Source of the DNA: Acinetobacter sp. NIPH 2100
Lineage (GTDB): Bacteria > Pseudomonadota > Gammaproteobacteria > Pseudomonadales > Moraxellaceae
Direction: 5' to 3'
Assembly (NCBI RefSeq): GCF_000369805.1
Contig: NZ_KB850224.1
Coordinates: 3,070,480 to 3,134,479, forward strand
DNA length: 64,000 nt
Part shown: piece by piece, positions 44,933 to 54,427 of the stretch
Position numbering within the stretch: position 1 is the stretch's first letter
Layout: every line of letters starts with the position of its first letter
Made by a program: the position numbers and the translations under genes
The notes under the pieces: model-generated
Database searches by the model: none
What the model was told of the DNA's origin: nothing
Seen by the model: the letters and a program-made list of their open reading frames with translations, nothing else

Positions 44933-46393
44933 ATGACACTTTCAACTTCACAACAATTCAGTGATTCTGCAACCGAACATATGTATTCGGTTTTTAATCA
45001 ACAGCGTGCTGCTTTTGATGCTCAGCCCTACCCTGATCTCGATGATCGACGTACCAAGTTACTGAAAATTAAAAAACAAATTATCCGTTATCAAGATGTA
45101 ATTGCGGCTGCAATCAATGCGGATTTTAGTTCACGCTCTCTAGATGAATCCAAACTACTTGATTTGCTTGGTTCTGTGCTTGAAGCAGAACATGCCATTC
45201 GTCATTTGAGACGTTGGATGCGACCAAGCAAACGTAGCACCGAATTGCTGTTTTTATCGAATCGTTTGCGCGTGCAATACCAACCCAAAGGTGTCGTTGG
45301 TGTCATTGTCCCATGGAACTTTCCTGTTTATTTAGCACTTGGTCCATTGGTTGCGGCAATTGCAGCAGGCAATCGCGTGATGATCAAGTTACCTGAAGTG
45401 ACTCCAGCCACTAATGCAGTGGTTAAACGGATGTTGGCTGAAATCTTTAATGAAGATGAGGTTGCTGTTTTTGGTGAAGAGATCCTTGATCCAGCACAAT
45501 TCACTTCACTGCCATTCAACCATATTGTATTTACAGGCTCGCCAGCAATTGGTCGTGTGGTCATGCGTGCCGCAGCAGATAATTTAACTCCAGTCACCTT
45601 GGAGCTGGGTGGTAAATCTCCTGCATTGGTCAGCCGTAATTATCCTCTAGCCGATGCTGCAAAACGTGTTTTACATGGTAAAGCAACGAACTGTGGTCAA
45701 ATCTGTGTTGCACCCGACTATGCACTGGTACCAAAAGAAAAAGTCGATCAATTTGTCGCAGAATGCCAAGCGAATTTCACCAGCATGTATGGCAAAAGTA
45801 TTCGCAATAACGACAATTACACCTCGATTGTGAATGATCGCCACCTGAAACGTTTGCTCGAAATTCTGGATGATGCCAAAGCCAAAGGCGCACAAGTCAT
45901 TGCCTGTGGTGAATATGACCGCGACCAAGATGCGCGTCGTATGCCTGTACATATCGTACTGAATTGCACACCAGAGATGCGTATTTTAAAAGAAGAACTG
46001 TTTGGTCCTGTTTTACCTGTCGTTGCTTATGAGGCATTAGATGATGCGCTTCAGTATATTCAAGCAGGTGAAAGACCATTGGCTTTATATTGCTTTAGCC
46101 ATGATGCCAACGAACTTGATTATATTTTAAAACGGACTCACTCAGGTGGAGTCACCGTCAATGATTGGGGCTGGCATGTGGTAAACCATGATGCGCCATT
46201 CGGTGGGATTGGTAACTCAGGCATGGGAACTTATCATGGCGAAGAAGGTTTCCGTGAACTTTCCCATGCAAAAACCGTCTTTGCCCGTCATCGCTTCTTC
46301 CCAACCCAACTGTTCTATCCTCCTTATGGCACTTGGGTACAAAAACTGGCTATACGTTTCTTCCTGAAACAGGGCGACCCAAATATTAAATAA
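44933..46393 (+). CDS. calB: Coniferyl-aldehyde-dehydrogenase-type NAD(P)+ aldehyde dehydrogenase
   Basis: The 486-residue enzyme oxidises an aldehyde to an acid. The start at 44933 (MTLSTSQQFS) has an AAAGGAG site. The ALDH motifs are complete: PWNFPVYLALGPL (about 125), LELGGKSPA with the general-base Glu (about 225), and GQICVAPDYALV with the catalytic Cys (about 255). The final segment with KLAIRFFLKQGD fits the coniferyl aldehyde dehydrogenase group, whose members also accept long alkyl aldehydes. No ferulate or vanillate genes are nearby, so the physiological substrate is uncertain. Confidence 0.82.
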   Translation: MTLSTSQQFSDSATEHMYSVFNQQRAAFDAQPYPDLDDRRTKLLKIKKQIIRYQDVIAAAINADFSSRSLDESKLLDLLGSVLEAEHAIRHLRRWMRPSKRSTELLFLSNRLRVQYQPKGVVGVIVPWNFPVYLALGPLVAAIAAGNRVMIKLPEVTPATNAVVKRMLAEIFNEDEVAVFGEEILDPAQFTSLPFNHIVFTGSPAIGRVVMRAAADNLTPVTLELGGKSPALVSRNYPLADAAKRVLHGKATNCGQICVAPDYALVPKEKVDQFVAECQANFTSMYGKSIRNNDNYTSIVNDRHLKRLLEILDDAKAKGAQVIACGEYDRDQDARRMPVHIVLNCTPEMRILKEELFGPVLPVVAYEALDDALQYIQAGERPLALYCFSHDANELDYILKRTHSGGVTVNDWGWHVVNHDAPFGGIGNSGMGTYHGEEGFRELSHAKTVFARHRFFPTQLFYPPYGTWVQKLAIRFFLKQGDPNIK

Positions 46394-46404
46394 TCACTGA
46401 AAAT

Positions 46405-46437
46405 AAAAAAGCCTCTAGATGAGGCTTTTTTATTTTT
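46405..46437. terminator. Bidirectional terminator between calB and the lipoprotein operon
   Basis: An 11-bp stem, AAAAAAGCCTC with GAGGCTTTTTT (about 46405-46431), with T-runs on both strands. Confidence 0.85.
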
Positions 46438-46455
46438 TACATGCAAGTAAATGGT

Positions 46456-47133
46456 TTACTTCATCATGCCATCTTGTTGATATTTGGGTGAACGAGGTCC
46501 ATACAGCAACCCTAATCCAGGATTGTGCTGTGTTGGTGTAAATAATTGGGTATTAACAATCGTCGCCAAAGGATAAGCACGATCATTGACACTGCCCGCA
46601 ATTTGTTCAACCAATGCTCCAACCAGTGCAGTAAGTAAATCGTTGTTGCCATTATTACTCGATTGAACCGCTTTCTTCTCGCCAGTCCAAATAGTTTCAT
46701 TGGTCTTTAGATCAACCAGTTTGGCTTCCACGCTTACGGTAGCAACACTTTGAATGACCTGATATTTTGATCCATATTCTTTGATTCGAATATATAAGGC
46801 CGCATCAGCCCCAAAGATTTCCTGTAATTTCTGCGGCGAAATGCTTTGAGCATCATGACCATTGGTCACACCATTCTCTTTGAACATCGAATCGACCACA
46901 GAGATTGGAAAGACATAGTATCCTGCTTCAGCAACTGGCGTAATCACTGTCGGCCAATAGCTATAGGTTGCCTTAACATCAGGAGAATCATTTACAGGGG
47001 GTAATACCAAAATGGATTTCGGCATATGCTGTTTATAAACAGTCATATCCTTATTCACCGCAGGAGATGATGCACATCCCGACACAAGCACGCTCGCGAG
47101 CAGAAGGCTCGAAACTAAAAATGCCTTCATCAT
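46456..47133 (-). CDS. DUF799 (GNA1162-like) lipoprotein
   Basis: The 225-residue protein has a lipoprotein signal peptide (VLVSGC, Cys20). The body matches the DUF799 family, similar to the neisserial antigen GNA1162: KSILVLPPVNDSPDVKA (about 40), AGYYVFPISVVDSMFKENG (about 75), and ALYIRIKEYGSKYQV (about 115). It is the third gene of an operon with CsgG-like and DUF4810 lipoproteins, and its start overlaps the DUF4810 stop by four bases. The trio is conserved across several proteobacteria and is probably an outer-membrane-linked complex of unknown purpose. Confidence 0.85.
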   Translation of the reverse strand: MMKAFLVSSLLLASVLVSGCASSPAVNKDMTVYKQHMPKSILVLPPVNDSPDVKATYSYWPTVITPVAEAGYYVFPISVVDSMFKENGVTNGHDAQSISPQKLQEIFGADAALYIRIKEYGSKYQVIQSVATVSVEAKLVDLKTNETIWTGEKKAVQSSNNGNNDLLTALVGALVEQIAGSVNDRAYPLATIVNTQLFTPTQHNPGLGLLYGPRSPKYQQDGMMK

Positions 47134-47498
47134 GGCTTTGGGTCCCCTGCATTGGCATTCATTTTCTGCAACAAACGATCCATCAATACCGTAGATTCAG
47201 GGTAGACCTGCCGCTCCAATTGAAAATATTCAACTGCCTTCTGTGCATTATTTTGCTGTAAAGACAACAACCCTAGATGTGCATATAGTCCAGGTGGAAC
47301 CGCCAGATTTTTTGCTTTCGCTTTCTCTATTTCTGCTTCCAACTTGATCATTTGTGCATTGGGCGTTGCTTTTTCTGGCGCGTTATACATCAGATAGGTT
47401 TGCTGTGTATAAGAACCCCAACTATACAAAGGTTGAGGCCCAGCAGCACAGCCAACCAATCCGATCGCCATCAGACTGGCCAAAAGAATTTTTTTCAT
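47130..47498 (-). CDS. DUF4810 lipoprotein
   Basis: The 122-residue protein has lipobox GLVGC (Cys17), then the DUF4810 pattern QPLYSWGSYTQQTYLMYN and a helical repeat-like part (PPGLYAHLGLLSLQQNNAQKAVEYFQLE) that resembles a TPR unit. It is the middle gene of the CsgG-DUF4810-DUF799 operon and overlaps the next start (ATGA). It may act as an adaptor in the lipoprotein complex. Confidence 0.85.
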   Translation of the reverse strand: MKKILLASLMAIGLVGCAAGPQPLYSWGSYTQQTYLMYNAPEKATPNAQMIKLEAEIEKAKAKNLAVPPGLYAHLGLLSLQQNNAQKAVEYFQLERQVYPESTVLMDRLLQKMNANAGDPKP

Positions 47499-47515
47499 GT
47501 TACAACGGCCCAGTC

Positions 47516-48187
47516 TTATTGTGCAGTCCAGCGATTATTCTGAATATCGGTAACCAAATTGTTGACTGCTTCACGTACCGCCAAGTCTAAGACTTTACCG
47601 TTTAAAGTAGAATCATAAGATGCTGTAGAGCCAAAACCGAGCACTTCACGCGCGCTCAATGCGTATTCACCTGCACCTTGCACTGAATGAACAATCTCTG
47701 AGGTTTTCACATCTACAATATTTAAGTTCACTTTTGCATAGGCAATTTGCTGTTTACCACGGCCTAAAATACCGAATAACTGTTGGTCACCCACTTCTTT
47801 TCGGCCGAACTCAGATACATCGCCTGTAATGACATAGCGTGCGCCTTTAATGGTTTGGGCCGAATTACTATAACCGACTTCTTGTTTGAGTTCAGACAAA
47901 TTATCGCGATTTAAAACCGAGAAATAACCTGTTTGCTGTAGATGTGTTTCTAAAATAGTTTTTGCCTGTCCGCCAAGACGATCGACATTATCTGAAAATA
48001 TTCCTCTCATATAACTTGAGCGATTATCAAACTTGCCAATTGAAACAGGTACTTTCACGCCGTTATATTTAATTTGTTGTACTGCTACCGTCACTTGTGG
48101 GCTTTGGATTGATTTTGAAGTTTCTGTGGTTGAACAGGCCATTAAACCTAAAGAACTGAATACAGTAATCGCTAATAATTTTTTCAT
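47516..48187 (-). CDS. CsgG/HfaB-like lipoprotein
   Basis: The start at 48187 (MKKLLAITVFSSLGLMAC) gives 223 residues with lipobox LMAC (Cys18). The domain is CsgG-like: KVPVSIGKFDNRSSYMRG, TILETHLQQTGYFSVLNRDNL, GARYVITGDVSEF and YAKVNLNIVDVKTSEIV. True CsgG is a curli secretion channel, but no curli genes are present. Here it heads an operon with DUF4810 and DUF799 lipoproteins, an association known from other Gram-negatives that lack curli. It may form a pore or scaffold in the outer membrane. Confidence 0.85.
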   Translation of the reverse strand: MKKLLAITVFSSLGLMACSTTETSKSIQSPQVTVAVQQIKYNGVKVPVSIGKFDNRSSYMRGIFSDNVDRLGGQAKTILETHLQQTGYFSVLNRDNLSELKQEVGYSNSAQTIKGARYVITGDVSEFGRKEVGDQQLFGILGRGKQQIAYAKVNLNIVDVKTSEIVHSVQGAGEYALSAREVLGFGSTASYDSTLNGKVLDLAVREAVNNLVTDIQNNRWTAQ

Positions 48188-48780
48188 TTTGACTCTAATA
48201 AGCAAGACATAAAAAAGTCTCAGCAGTATATACTAAAAAGCTGAATATAGCCTATAACCATTAAAAGGCTAAACCATTATTAATTATAATAAAAATTAAT
48301 TTTATACCTTCAAATATATTACACATTACAAGTATCTGATGATCGCTCAATACGCTGTGATGAACGAGCAGATGAACCTATTTCTTGTCTCAATCACATA
48401 AAATGACAATTAGCGTTTCAAAAATATATTTTAAATTTTCTATTATTTTCTAAAATCTTATGTATCTAATTTGCTCATATAACTTGTATAAAATTGCTGT
48501 AAATCAGTGAGCTGAAATGCATCGCGTTATTCAGCGTTTGTATGATAAATATGAATAAAATTTGCGTTCATATTGACCACTATTTTTCTCAATGCTACTT
48601 TCATTTTGCCATACCTAAAATTTTCTCTATACCGATATGGTAGGTTTTTAGATCGCTCATTTGTCCTGAGCTTACCTTTTAAATATCATTTTATTTCAGT
48701 CAGTAACGATAAAAAGTCACACAATCAACTTCATGCTCACCCCATAATTGAATACACCAACCCGCGAAAAAGGATAAAAA
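48188..48780. other. Divergent intergenic region between the CsgG operon and the acyl-CoA ligase
   Basis: About 590 AT-rich bases. A frame of 82 codons at 48573-48821 overlaps the ligase start and has no site or family support. I see no RNA gene; the region must hold both promoters. Confidence 0.4.
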
Positions 48781-50406
48781 ATGTTTGGAAAAATGATACA
48801 TCAGGATTTATTGATCAGTAACTTAATTGAGCATGCAGCAAAATACCATGCAGATACTGCTATTTTTTCACGTGAAGTCGATGGTCAACTCTACAAAACG
48901 GATTGGAAACGCGTCCAGCAAAATAGCAAACGCTTAGCAAATGCTTTCAAGGCATTTAACTTAACCGAGGGCGATCGTATTGCAACAATTGCATGGAATA
49001 ACCACCGCCATTTAGAATCATGGTATGCCATTTCTGGATGTGGTTATGTTTGCCATACCATTAACCCCCGATTATTTTTAGAGCAATTAACCTTCATTAT
49101 TAATGATGCCCAAGATAAAATTATTTTCTTCGATATTACATTTTTACCATTAATCAGCGCCCTTAAAGATAAGGTGCCTTCTGTTGAGAAATTTATCTGT
49201 TTAAGTGCGTATGATGAAAGCGTCGCTGCTGCACTTCCAAACGTTATTTTCTATGATGCGTTAATTCAAGATCAATCGATTGAATTTGATTGGCCACAAT
49301 TCAAAGAAGAAACACCAAGTTCCTTATGTTATACCTCTGGCACGACAGGAAATCCTAAGGGTGTCTTATATAGCCATCGTTCGACCTTACTGCATAGTAT
49401 GGCAATTGCACTGCCTGATTCTTTAAATATTTCTGCTCGAGATATTGTCATGCCTGTGGTTCCCATGTTCCATGTCAATGCATGGGGCATCCCCTATGCA
49501 GCTGCGATGGTAGGTAGCTCTTTGGTTTTGCCTGGACCAAATTTAGATGGTGAGAGCCTCGTTCACTTGATTGACAATTATAAAGTGAGCGTGGCTTTGG
49601 GTGTGCCAACCATTTGGCAAGGTCTATTGGTTGCTGCTAAAAAAATAGGCAGCAGCTTGGAAAGTATGCAGCGCAATGTTGTTGGAGGTGCGACCTGCCC
49701 GCCATCGATCATCCGTGAATTTAAAAACACGTATCATTGCGACACAATTCATGCATGGGGAATGTCAGAAATAAGCCCACTGGGCACAGCCAATCAACCC
49801 AAAGCAAAACATGATGCGTTAAATCCAGAAGAACTTGAGAAATTGCGACAAAGCCAAGGCCGTCCACCTTTTGGTATAGAGCTACGCATTGTTGATGAAA
49901 ATAGCATCACACCGCTAGCAAACGATGGGCACACCCAAGGAAACCTACAAGTCCGTGGTCCATGGGTCGTTGATCACTATTTTAATCAAGCGAAAAGTTC
50001 TCTTACTTCAGATGGTTGGTTTGATACAGGTGATATTGCAACCATTGATTCAGATGGATACATGACCATTCGTGATCGCGCCAAAGATTTAATCAAATCT
50101 GGTGGTGAGTGGATTTCATCAGTTGAATTAGAAAATATTGCTGTGGGCCATCCTGAAATTCGTATGGCAGCAGCCATTGCTGCACGCCATCCAAAATGGG
50201 ATGAACGTCCAATTTTAATTGCTGTGAAACAAGAGCACGCTTCTTTAACCGAACAAGATGTGCTTGCATATTTTGCAGATAAAATCGCATCTTGGCAGGT
50301 TCCAGATGCTGTGATTTTTGTTGAGGCTCTGCCTATCAATGGAACTGGAAAAATTGTTAAAGCAGAACTGCGTGAAAAATATGGAGATTTTTTACTAAAA
50401 TCCTAG
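48781..50406 (+). CDS. Medium/long-chain acyl-CoA ligase (AMP-forming)
   Basis: The 541-residue enzyme belongs to the ANL superfamily and should activate a carboxylic acid, probably a fatty acid, to its CoA ester. Motifs: P-loop YTSGTTGNPKGVLYSH (about 185-200), WGMSEISPLG (about 325), DGWFDTGDIATID (about 415), RDRAKDLIKSGGEWIS (about 433) and the C-terminal catalytic Lys in NGTGKIVKAELR (about 525). Length and spacing match FadD3/alkK-like medium-chain ligases. The start at 48781 has AAGGA at suitable distance. It is convergent with kdpE. Confidence 0.88.
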   Translation: MFGKMIHQDLLISNLIEHAAKYHADTAIFSREVDGQLYKTDWKRVQQNSKRLANAFKAFNLTEGDRIATIAWNNHRHLESWYAISGCGYVCHTINPRLFLEQLTFIINDAQDKIIFFDITFLPLISALKDKVPSVEKFICLSAYDESVAAALPNVIFYDALIQDQSIEFDWPQFKEETPSSLCYTSGTTGNPKGVLYSHRSTLLHSMAIALPDSLNISARDIVMPVVPMFHVNAWGIPYAAAMVGSSLVLPGPNLDGESLVHLIDNYKVSVALGVPTIWQGLLVAAKKIGSSLESMQRNVVGGATCPPSIIREFKNTYHCDTIHAWGMSEISPLGTANQPKAKHDALNPEELEKLRQSQGRPPFGIELRIVDENSITPLANDGHTQGNLQVRGPWVVDHYFNQAKSSLTSDGWFDTGDIATIDSDGYMTIRDRAKDLIKSGGEWISSVELENIAVGHPEIRMAAAIAARHPKWDERPILIAVKQEHASLTEQDVLAYFADKIASWQVPDAVIFVEALPINGTGKIVKAELREKYGDFLLKS

Positions 50407-50435
50407 TGACGGAATACCGTGACAGAAGAAACTCA

Positions 50436-51134
50436 CTATTCACCAAAGCGTAATCCAACCCCAGCAATGGTAAAAATATACTTTGGTGTCACTGCAGAAT
50501 CGCCTATTTTAGTTCTGAGTTTTTTCACCAATATTCTCAGATAGTGGGTATCTTCTTCATGGGTAATTCCCCATAATTCGGTCATGATCTGTTTTTGTGT
50601 CACGATCTTGCCTTGATGACGGATCAACAACGCCAATAGCTGAAATTCTTTTTTGGTTAACGGGATTTCTTCATCTGCCAGTTTGGCGACATGTTCTGCG
50701 ACATCAACCCAAAGCTGCCCATCATTAAACACCGTATTTTGCTCTGAGTGCTGTGGTTTATTTCGAAACATCACACGAATACGAGCACATAACTCCTGAA
50801 TGCTAAAGGGCTTGGTGACATAATCATTGGCGCCTGCATCCAGCAGTTTAATTTTTTGATTTTCGTCTGGACGTGCTGATAGCACGATGACAGGAATATC
50901 TGACCACTGCCGCAATTCTGTTAAAACCTCTTGTCCTTCCATATCGGGTAAACCCAGATCTAGAATCAACAGATCAGCGCCACGTGTCGCCAACGCCTCC
51001 AACCCTTTCATACCATTTTCAGCGACATACACTTGATAGCCTTGCGCACGCAAAGCGATATCCAAAAATTTCCGAATTTGTGGCTCATCATCAATAATGA
51101 GAATAGAAGCATGCTGATTGAATGTTTGCGGCAT
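50436..51134 (-). CDS. kdpE: KDP operon response regulator KdpE
   Basis: The 232-residue OmpR-type regulator has IIDDEPQIRK, phospho-acceptor Asp in LLILDLGLPDMEG (about 57), KPFSIQELCARIR, and a winged helix with THYLRILVKKLRTKIG and IAGVGLRF. It is the last gene of kdpABCDE, 11 bases after kdpD, and activates the operon when potassium is scarce. Confidence 0.95.
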   Translation of the reverse strand: MPQTFNQHASILIIDDEPQIRKFLDIALRAQGYQVYVAENGMKGLEALATRGADLLILDLGLPDMEGQEVLTELRQWSDIPVIVLSARPDENQKIKLLDAGANDYVTKPFSIQELCARIRVMFRNKPQHSEQNTVFNDGQLWVDVAEHVAKLADEEIPLTKKEFQLLALLIRHQGKIVTQKQIMTELWGITHEEDTHYLRILVKKLRTKIGDSAVTPKYIFTIAGVGLRFGE

Positions 51135-51145
51135 AAATGATGATT

Positions 51146-53794
51146 TTAATCCTGATGAAGTGGTAATCGTATTCTAATCAAGGTGCCCTGACCCTGTGTG
51201 CCTGCCAAGGCTTCAATACTGCCCATATGCGCCCCAATAATGGCTTTTACAATGGCGAGACCTAAGCCTGTTCCTGTTTTACCACGATCTCCACGTTGCA
51301 TGGTATAGAACATATCAAAGATTTGCTCACGTTCATCTTCGGGAATCCCGACACCTTGATCGACGATATCAATCTGTAAGAAATTATCCTCTTGTTTGAT
51401 TGTTACTTTGATGGGTACATCATCAGGTGAAAACTTGGCAGCATTTTCCAATACATTGAAAATAGCCTGTTCAATTAATGCTGGATGCACGTAGAGTTGA
51501 GGTAAATCCTCACTCAAAGCCACATCAATATTGACCTTGGGTTGATATCGTTTCAATCGTTGGGTGGCAGATCCTATCAGTTCTTCCACCCCAATCCAGT
51601 CTCGGCTTAAACTTAAACCTTGATGACCGAGTCGGGTCATATCCAATAAGTTTTGAATATAACGATCCAAGCGTTCACCTTCGACATGAATGGTATCTAA
51701 CAATTCATGTCGATCTTGTTCTGACATTTGCTCGCCGTAGTATTTCAGACTATCCGCAGAACCAATCATCGCGGCCAACGGTGAGCGTAGGTCATGCGAA
51801 ACCGAAGACAATAGCGCAGAACGTAACTTTTCAGTTTCAGCCACCACTCGTGAATTTTCTAACTGTAAAGACAGCTGCACCCGAGAAGCCGTTTGGGCAA
51901 TATCATCGATCATCAACTCAGCCAGACGTTGTTGTTCAAAACTGATATTTTCTGCATTTTGCTGAAAGCGTATTGCAATCACCCCAAATCCACCGACGAG
52001 ATTGAGCGGATTAAACCACCATTCAGACTGGGTTAAGGTATTGGTAAAACGGCCACAAGGCTTGGCGTTTTTCTGAGTCCAATTTGCTGCAATCTGATCT
52101 TTTTCATTAAATACAGAATGATCACCCAACTCCTGTGTTCCAATCCGAAGCCAAACCACAGCATTTAAAGAACTTTCTAAATGTTGTTTGGCGACACTTA
52201 AAACTTGTTCAATATCAACACAGCTGGATAATTTCCGTTCCAATTCTTGTAGTTGTAAAGAGAGAGAATTCGCCGCGCGTAAACTCAAAACCTGAGCACG
52301 TAACTGATTAGCTAAACGTCCCACCAGCAGGGCTGAAACGATAAAGATAACAATCGTCATCACGCCACGCTCAGCACTAATTCGAAAGGTAAAACGAGGT
52401 TCGATAAAGAAATAGTTGTAGAGCAAGAAACAAATCAGGACACTTAGAATCGTGATAAACATCCTTGCTCGCATTGCGACCACAAGTACCGTGACCACAA
52501 AAATTAGAGCCAACTCACTATAACCAATAAAATGATCACTCACCGTTGCAGCAATCAGCCCCAGCAAGATAATCAAAATACTTTCTATCATTTCACGTGG
52601 ATGAAATGTCAGTGCTTGCTTCGACCACGGTGAAGCATTGCTATCGACCTGCGGCTTCGTCTCATGATTTTTGGCTTTTAAGGGTTGGACAAAAGTAATT
52701 TCAAAAGGATGCTGCTTTTCTAACAGTTGATCGGCAATATGGTCTGAGAATAAACGCTGCCATAATGATTTCTGAGGACTTTTGCCGAGCAGAATATTCG
52801 ATGCACCATAATCATAGGCCGCCTGTAAAATGGTCGACGCAATATGATTGCTATAGAGCAAATAGGTATCTGCACCCAGTTTACGTGCTAGATTAAAGGC
52901 TTTGGTCACTGCAAAAACTAGTGTATTGGAATTCTGACTTTTTTGAATCGAAATCACACTCCAAGCTGCATTGCGTCTTTCGGCAATACGATGCGCCCGC
53001 CGTACCAAGTCCTCCGAAAACTCTGATCCATCAATCGCCAACATGACATGATTCTGAATCGGGATAATCTGTCCTTGTGCGACAAACTTTTCCCGATAAT
53101 CAATTTCAACTTGTCCTGCAACGGTTTGAATCGCTAAATCACGTAAAGCGGTTAAATGTGCAGGTTTAAAAAAACCTTGCAGTGCATGCGGTGCAACATC
53201 AGCCAAATAAATCTTGCCGTGATTCATACGTTCTAATAATTCAGGCACAGGTAGATCGACCAGACGAATATCTTTCAAACGTTTTAACAAGGCATCAGGT
53301 ACGGTTTCGCTAACCCGAATCCCTGTGATCTGATACACCACATCATTGAGACTTTCCAGATGCTGAATATTCAAGGTGCTATAGACATCGATACCCGCAT
53401 CTAATAATTCATTCACATCCTGCCAGCGATATTCATGCCGACTATTCGGTACATTGCGATGTGCCAGCTCATCGACCAACACAATTTCAGGTTTTAACTT
53501 AAGAATTTGGTCGAGATCCATCTCTTCCAAGTCTCGCCCTTGATATTCCATAATCTTTCTAGGAATAACATTAAGCCCCTGAATCAAACGTTCGGTATCA
53601 GATCGACCATGGGTTTCGACTAATCCAACCACAACCTGCTGCCCTTGCTGCATCAACTCATGTGCTCGAGTCAGCATCGCATAGGTTTTCCCTACGCCAG
53701 GCGCAGCCCCCAAGAAAATGGTCAGACGTCCAGACTGTTCACGTTGACTATGTGCCAGCCATGCATCAGCTTTGTTATTACGGTCGATCTGCAT
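51146..53794 (-). CDS. kdpD: Potassium sensor histidine kinase KdpD
   Basis: The 882-residue sensor shows all KdpD parts: N-terminal cytosolic domain with Walker A FLGAAPGVGKTYAML (about 27-41) and VDELAHRNVPNSRH, a universal-stress-protein domain (about 245-365), four transmembrane helices of DUF4118 (about 400-500), a GAF-like region, then HisKA with SSVSHDLRSPLAAM (His at about 670) and HATPase_c with NVLENAAKFSP and GTGLGLAIV. It reads potassium and turgor status and phosphorylates KdpE. Confidence 0.95.
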   Translation of the reverse strand: MQIDRNNKADAWLAHSQREQSGRLTIFLGAAPGVGKTYAMLTRAHELMQQGQQVVVGLVETHGRSDTERLIQGLNVIPRKIMEYQGRDLEEMDLDQILKLKPEIVLVDELAHRNVPNSRHEYRWQDVNELLDAGIDVYSTLNIQHLESLNDVVYQITGIRVSETVPDALLKRLKDIRLVDLPVPELLERMNHGKIYLADVAPHALQGFFKPAHLTALRDLAIQTVAGQVEIDYREKFVAQGQIIPIQNHVMLAIDGSEFSEDLVRRAHRIAERRNAAWSVISIQKSQNSNTLVFAVTKAFNLARKLGADTYLLYSNHIASTILQAAYDYGASNILLGKSPQKSLWQRLFSDHIADQLLEKQHPFEITFVQPLKAKNHETKPQVDSNASPWSKQALTFHPREMIESILIILLGLIAATVSDHFIGYSELALIFVVTVLVVAMRARMFITILSVLICFLLYNYFFIEPRFTFRISAERGVMTIVIFIVSALLVGRLANQLRAQVLSLRAANSLSLQLQELERKLSSCVDIEQVLSVAKQHLESSLNAVVWLRIGTQELGDHSVFNEKDQIAANWTQKNAKPCGRFTNTLTQSEWWFNPLNLVGGFGVIAIRFQQNAENISFEQQRLAELMIDDIAQTASRVQLSLQLENSRVVAETEKLRSALLSSVSHDLRSPLAAMIGSADSLKYYGEQMSEQDRHELLDTIHVEGERLDRYIQNLLDMTRLGHQGLSLSRDWIGVEELIGSATQRLKRYQPKVNIDVALSEDLPQLYVHPALIEQAIFNVLENAAKFSPDDVPIKVTIKQEDNFLQIDIVDQGVGIPEDEREQIFDMFYTMQRGDRGKTGTGLGLAIVKAIIGAHMGSIEALAGTQGQGTLIRIRLPLHQD

Positions 53795-53806
53795 AATTAC
53801 GCTCTA

Positions 53807-54418
53807 TCAACGTGTGGTCGATGACAATTGATCTAGGACCAAATTCAGTTGTAGAACATTAACCCTCGCTTGCCCATATAAACCAAACTGTGCAGGCTGA
53901 ATCTGTTGCTGTACTAAATTTTTGACCTGTGATTCTGATAAATGACGCTGCTGTGCTACTCGTTTCACCTGTAACAAGGCACTTTTAGGTGAAATATCTG
54001 GGTCAATCCCACTGCCTGATGCAGTGATCATGTCCAATGGCACCTGCGGCTCAGCAATCTGATTGTAATGCGCAAAGTGTCGTGTTCTTTCTTTAATTTG
54101 TTTTTGCAAATCAGGATTGGAGACCGCTAAATTGCTCCCTGCCATCCCATCTACACTGTAACTTACCGCACTGGGGCGAGCATGAAAATATTGCTCACTG
54201 ACAAAATTTTGCCCTACCAAACTTGAGCCCACAATCTTTCCATTCAGCTCAATCAAACTACCATTCGCCTGCTTTGGAAAGAGCAATTGAGCGATAGAAA
54301 CGCTTACCGCACTATACAACACGCCTGCAATCAAAAAGCCAACCAAGATCAAACCTATACTCGGGCGTAGCGCAGACTGAACTTCGGTTGATAACGGCAG
54401 ATTTTCTAATGTATTCAT
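53807..54418 (-). CDS. kdpC: Potassium-transporting ATPase subunit KdpC
   Basis: The 203-residue subunit has one N-terminal membrane helix (about 20-45) and a periplasmic domain with the KdpC signatures LIGSSLVGQ-like GKIVGSSLVGQNF, YFHARPSAVSY, MITASGSGIDPDISPKSALLQ, and VKNLVQQQIQP. It stabilises the KdpFABC complex. It starts 10 bases after the kdpB stop. Confidence 0.95.
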   Translation of the reverse strand: MNTLENLPLSTEVQSALRPSIGLILVGFLIAGVLYSAVSVSIAQLLFPKQANGSLIELNGKIVGSSLVGQNFVSEQYFHARPSAVSYSVDGMAGSNLAVSNPDLQKQIKERTRHFAHYNQIAEPQVPLDMITASGSGIDPDISPKSALLQVKRVAQQRHLSESQVKNLVQQQIQPAQFGLYGQARVNVLQLNLVLDQLSSTTR

Positions 54419-54427
54419 TTCTTTCTC

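Noticed and set aside
48573..48821. 82-codon frame upstream of the acyl-CoA ligase
   Set aside because: It overlaps the ligase start in another frame, has no ribosome site, and shows no recognisable protein features.
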